Of a stretch of 6,259 bases of DNA, positions 3,314 through 6,259 are shown in pieces; position 1 is the first letter of the stretch, and every line of letters begins with the position of its first letter. The translations under genes were made by a program, and so were the position numbers. This DNA is from CP2-2F sp034436235 (GTDB lineage: Bacteria > Chloroflexota > Anaerolineae > Aggregatilineales > UBA2796), in the NCBI GenBank assembly GCA_034436235.1, contig DAOTWB010000009.1:1-6259 (forward strand), in the 5' to 3' direction. The notes below the pieces were generated by a model. That model did no database searches. It saw nothing but the letters and a program-made list of their open reading frames with translations, and was not told where the DNA came from.

Positions 3314-6259
3314 CTGCACCTGCCCGATCCTGCTGTGGCGGCGCTGGTCAGCGAAGGACGCGCGCTGCTGGAGACGGCGCCTGGGCGCGCGCGCACGCTG
3401 CTGGAGCGCGCTGTGCAGCTGGCGCCTGACGAACCATTGGCACAGGCTGCGCTCGGCGACTATTTCCGCGTCTCAGGCGATGTGGAACGCGCGCGCGCGC
3501 AATATCAACAGGCGCTGAGATACAACTCGCCTGACGCGCACATCGGCTTAGGTCTGTTGGCAGAAGCTGAACGCGCTTGGCTGCGCGCTGACGATCACTA
3601 CGCGGACGCGCTGACAGTTCTCGGCAACACTGCGTCCACTTTAGCTGCGCTGCGCCAATTCAACCGTCCGCAGAGCGGCAACTTGTACTTGCAAGCCGTC
3701 AGACGCTTGCGCCCGAGCGACGCAGAAGCCGCGTTGCGCGCTGCCGACTCGGCGCTTGCGCTCGGCGTGCGCGACGACACGGCGTATCCTGAGCGCATCG
3801 CGCATCGCTTGCGCGCTGAGCTGCTGGAAGCGCTCGGTCGCGAGCGCGAAGCGGCTGAGGCGTACTTTGAAGCAGGCAAGCGCTTCCTGTGGCTAGGTCA
3901 GTACGCGGTCGCTGCGCAGCTGCTGCGCGCCGCCTGCCGTCTGCAGCCCGATTGCGCGCCTGCGCATTGGTTCTTGGCGAACACGCTGCTCGGTCAGGCT
4001 GCGCTGCCGACCTATCCGTATGTAGATGAAGCGCTGCTGGACGAGAGCGAGCGCGCCTTGCAAGCAGGCTTGGCGCTACAATTGCCCGATGCCGATCACG
4101 CTTGGGCATATGACGTGCGCGCGCTGCAATGTGAGAGCCGTGCGCGTCTGCCCTACCAAGACGCGGACGCGCTGCGCTGGCAGGCGATTGCCTTTCTGGA
4201 GCGCGGCTTGGCGCTTCACGACGCCGATCCATACCGTTGGCAGATGCTCAACCGCGTCTATCGCGCGCTGAACCTTGAGCGCTTGGCGATAGACGCCGCG
4301 CGGCACGCTGCGCAGCTTGGCGATGACAATGCGCTCGAAGAGTCGATCATCACTTTGACCAACGCGGGACAATTCGCAGAGGCATTGCCGCTCTTGGAGC
4401 GCTTCCGCGCCAAACAGCCGAGTCTGTGGGCAGCGGCTGTGCAAGCCTACATCCATGTGCGGCAAGAGCAGCCTGCGCTTGCCCTTGAGCTGATCGGGAA
4501 CGTCATTGAGAGGACAGATAGCCTGTTGGCGTGGTATCTCGGCGTGCGCGCCGATGCCTACCGCTTGCTGGGCGATCACGAGCGCGCTGCCGATACCTAC
4601 CGTTACTTGTGGGAACAGCGCGACTCGCCGCTCTACGCTGCGGATGGCAACGCCTGCGGCTGGTCGGGCATTGTTCTGGGCTACGCTGAGCAGGCGTTGC
4701 CTTACCTTGAGCGCGCTCTGTCGCAAGACTCTGAGGCGCCAGCGTATATTTACGCCAATCTCGGCTTCGCTTACCTCGCCCTTGCCGAGTTTGAACAGGC
4801 GCAAGCCGCTTTTGCGCAGTCCGCCGCGCTGCTGAGCAATCCGCAGCAACATTGGCAGCTCGTCCGCCTTGACCTGCCGACTGTGCGCCGTCTGAGCGCC
4901 GCTTGGTCGCACGCTGAGACGGCTGAGGCATGGTTAGCCTACTTTGAAGCGCGCTTGAACGAACGCTCAGCTGAGATCGATCAGCCGCAGCCGCTGACTG
5001 CGCTCTTGGAAAGCCTCGATTTTGCGCAGGACGGCAGTTGGCAGTTCGTCGCGCAGCAAGCGAGCTTGGGCAGGTTGTACACAGAGGCAGGGCAGCACAT
5101 GGCGGCTGCGCTGTGCTATCAGCGCCTGCTGGCAGAGCCTGAGCGCTTCCCAGAGGCAGGCGCACGCCTGAGCGACGCGCTCTTCGAGCTGATCGCGGAA
5201 GCCGATGAGCAGTTCAAAGAAGGCGAGCTGAACGCTGCCGCTGAGCGCTACCGCGAACTCGCAGAATTCCTGCCCGAAGATCCTGCTTTTCAGGGCGAGC
5301 TGCGCGCTCGGATCGCGTGTGCGCGCCTTGTGCAAGGCAAGCCGCACATCGCGGAATTCAGCGCCGCCATCAAGCGCTTCAAAGCGGCGGATGTGCCGTC
5401 CATTGGCAAGGCGCTGGCAGAAGCGTGCTTGGCGCTCGCCAAAGATGCCGCTTTCGTGTGGCAGCTGGCGGCTGTGCGCGAGAGTCTGCCGCCGCAAATT
5501 GCCGAGTCGTTCTTCGAAGCGCTCTTGCGCCATCTCGATCAGCTGTTCGGTCTGGCGGCGCCAAGCGCGCAGCCGTTCTCGCTGGTCGCGCCGATCCTGA
5601 TCGAGCTATCGCCAAGCCTGCTGGACGCCGATGGCGCGCCGCCAGCTGAGCTGTTGGAACGCCATTTACCACAGCTGCGCGCGCGCCTTGCCCAGACCAC
5701 AGGTCTGCCTTTGTACGGCGTCCGTCTGCGTCCGAATGAGAGCTTGCCGACGGACGCTTACCTGATCGCTTTGGATGAAGTGCCGCTCGCCTTAGATTTT
5801 CTGCCTGCAGGCACGCGCTTTTGCGAAGAAGCGCCTGAGACCTTGCGCACGGCAGGCATCGGCGTGCAGCGCGAGGCGATTCAGCCGCTCAGCGGTCAGC
5901 GCGGCGCGTGGATCAACGCACGCGATGCGTCGCGCGCGCGCATGTTGCGCTTGCGCTTGCTGGAGACGCCATTCGATTACCTGACCTTGCACTTGGAAGC
6001 GATCATCCGTCAGCACTTGCCGCATTTCCTGAATGAGCAGACCTTGAGCGATCTGTTGCAGGCTTGGCAGCCCGACGCCGAATTTGCGCAGGCTGAGCGC
6101 GCTGCGCTGCTGCGCATCGGTCGTGCGCTGCTGCGCGACGGCTTGCCGCTGCGCCCGAGCCTTGTGGAAGCGCTCAGCGCGCCTGACTTCGACTCAGCGC
6201 TGCGCATGGCGCGCCTGCGCGTGCGCGACGCTGCACCGCGTCACTTGCCGCGCCTGAGC
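2999..6259 (+). CDS. TIR-like / TPR-array / FlhA C-terminal-domain (FHIPEP)-like protein, 3' end outside window (gene C)
   Basis: I translated the frame codon by codon: it is open for 1087 codons from the ATG at 2999 to the window edge. Residues 1-105 resemble a shortened TIR domain: MKLYLSF...ED, then DQFLALITPRY, ACSAERRAA (E58 at the usual catalytic Glu) and VPIIALVIE. About residues 113-770 are alanine- and leucine-rich TPR-type helical hairpins, clearest at 147-173 (LGDYFRVSGDVERARAQYQQ), 512-535, 582-605 (YANLGFAYLALAEFEQAQAAF), 690-711 and 736-757. Residues 859-1087 look like the cytoplasmic domain of FlhA/SctV: PILIELSPSLL (865-875), TGLPLYGVRLRPNESLP (901-917), YLIALDEVPLA, GAWIN (969-973) and HLEAIIRQHLPHFLNEQTL (998-1016). 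FlhA's eight membrane helices are absent, so the product should be soluble. Overlap with the CHAT gene suggests it senses, scaffolds or controls that protease. The true C-terminus lies beyond the window. Confidence 0.9.
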   Translation, partial: MKLYLSFAPEDALYAQVVRAALSGYRLLSGALDQIAACDQFLALITPRYAQNLACSAERRAAQTHGVPIIALVIEHSDLPTELADAPQRALEPLWQAFLKQFRAALHLPDPAVAALVSEGRALLETAPGRARTLLERAVQLAPDEPLAQAALGDYFRVSGDVERARAQYQQALRYNSPDAHIGLGLLAEAERAWLRADDHYADALTVLGNTASTLAALRQFNRPQSGNLYLQAVRRLRPSDAEAALRAADSALALGVRDDTAYPERIAHRLRAELLEALGREREAAEAYFEAGKRFLWLGQYAVAAQLLRAACRLQPDCAPAHWFLANTLLGQAALPTYPYVDEALLDESERALQAGLALQLPDADHAWAYDVRALQCESRARLPYQDADALRWQAIAFLERGLALHDADPYRWQMLNRVYRALNLERLAIDAARHAAQLGDDNALEESIITLTNAGQFAEALPLLERFRAKQPSLWAAAVQAYIHVRQEQPALALELIGNVIERTDSLLAWYLGVRADAYRLLGDHERAADTYRYLWEQRDSPLYAADGNACGWSGIVLGYAEQALPYLERALSQDSEAPAYIYANLGFAYLALAEFEQAQAAFAQSAALLSNPQQHWQLVRLDLPTVRRLSAAWSHAETAEAWLAYFEARLNERSAEIDQPQPLTALLESLDFAQDGSWQFVAQQASLGRLYTEAGQHMAAALCYQRLLAEPERFPEAGARLSDALFELIAEADEQFKEGELNAAAERYRELAEFLPEDPAFQGELRARIACARLVQGKPHIAEFSAAIKRFKAADVPSIGKALAEACLALAKDAAFVWQLAAVRESLPPQIAESFFEALLRHLDQLFGLAAPSAQPFSLVAPILIELSPSLLDADGAPPAELLERHLPQLRARLAQTTGLPLYGVRLRPNESLPTDAYLIALDEVPLALDFLPAGTRFCEEAPETLRTAGIGVQREAIQPLSGQRGAWINARDASRARMLRLRLLETPFDYLTLHLEAIIRQHLPHFLNEQTLSDLLQAWQPDAEFAQAERAALLRIGRALLRDGLPLRPSLVEALSAPDFDSALRMARLRVRDAAPRHLPRLS
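3335..5310 (+). other. TPR-type helical repeat array of gene C
   Basis: About 660 residues of amphipathic helix pairs with TPR spacing (G-x2-Y at helix A, A-x3-Y/F at helix B) in several well-formed units and many degenerate ones, for example around residues 147-173, 512-535, 582-605, 690-711 and 736-762. Such arrays are typical protein-binding superhelices and frequent partners of CHAT proteases. Repeat boundaries are approximate. Confidence 0.8.
5573..6259 (+). other. FlhA/FHIPEP cytoplasmic-domain-like region of gene C
   Basis: Residues 859-1087 reproduce the order of FlhA(C) landmarks: the PLxIELxPxL strand, an R-x3-A-x3-G-LP-x-V-R-x-R helix-strand with N/L-P after it, a Y-x-I strand, a W-I strand (W971-I972), a spacer, then T-x-H-L-x3-I-R-x-H helix with L-x-x-Q-x3-LL and a final helix pair (RIGRALLRDGLPLRPSLVEA). 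In FlhA and SctV this domain forms a nonameric ring that docks export substrate/chaperone complexes. Here it is detached from any membrane channel. Confidence 0.75.

Noticed and set aside
4076..4912. Long antisense open frame of 278 codons, with similar ones at 3699-4232 and 4503-5165 on the minus strand
   Set aside because: They are shadows of the GC-rich, strongly codon-biased gene C. They overlap each other and the real frame, show low-complexity Arg/Ala-rich or scrambled products, and match no motif.
1647..6259. Type III-E CRISPR (TPR-CHAT) locus
   Set aside because: There are no CRISPR repeats or Cas proteins in the window, and CHAT and TPR are on separate proteins with an FlhA(C)-like domain.
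2999..6259. Possible frameshifts in gene C, since it is unusually long
   Set aside because: Codon-by-codon reading shows no in-frame stop and continuous helical-repeat character through to the FlhA-like region.

Overview
This is a GC-rich, densely coding bacterial window. It holds two leftward housekeeping-type genes at the left edge, then a rightward three-gene operon that fills the rest and runs off the right edge. Composition, gene content and a small four-cysteine protein that resembles conserved Chloroflexota proteins make a Chloroflexota host my best guess. That is inference: the window has no rRNA or other phylogenetic marker.

Left part (1-564, minus strand): the first 53 codons of an aldo/keto reductase, cut by the window edge, and a complete 108-residue protein with a CxxC-x10-CxxC motif. 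Each has a good ribosome binding site and an exact TATAAT -10 box, so they look separately transcribed. The segment 565-693 is a divergent intergenic region between these genes and the operon.

Right part (694-6259, plus strand): three genes with tight spacing. Gene A (694-1635) encodes an unrecognised 313-residue soluble protein with a two-copy 20-residue repeat near its N-terminus. Gene B (1647-3002, 11-nt gap) encodes a CHAT-family caspase-like protease with an apparently intact His/Cys dyad (H214, C261). Gene C (2999-end, ATGA overlap with B and a strong AAGGAG site) is one uninterrupted reading frame of at least 1087 codons. From N to C it has a short TIR-like domain, a long TPR-type helical-repeat array, and a region that closely resembles the cytoplasmic C-terminal domain of FlhA/FHIPEP, the export gate of flagella and type III secretion. 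It has none of FlhA's membrane segments.

The combination of a CHAT protease, a translationally coupled TIR-TPR-FlhA(C)-like protein and an unknown third partner looks like a signalling or biological-conflict module: the large TPR protein as sensor/scaffold, the CHAT protein as protease effector, and gene A as possible substrate or regulator. Domain identities of B and C are read from motifs; the system-level role is inference.
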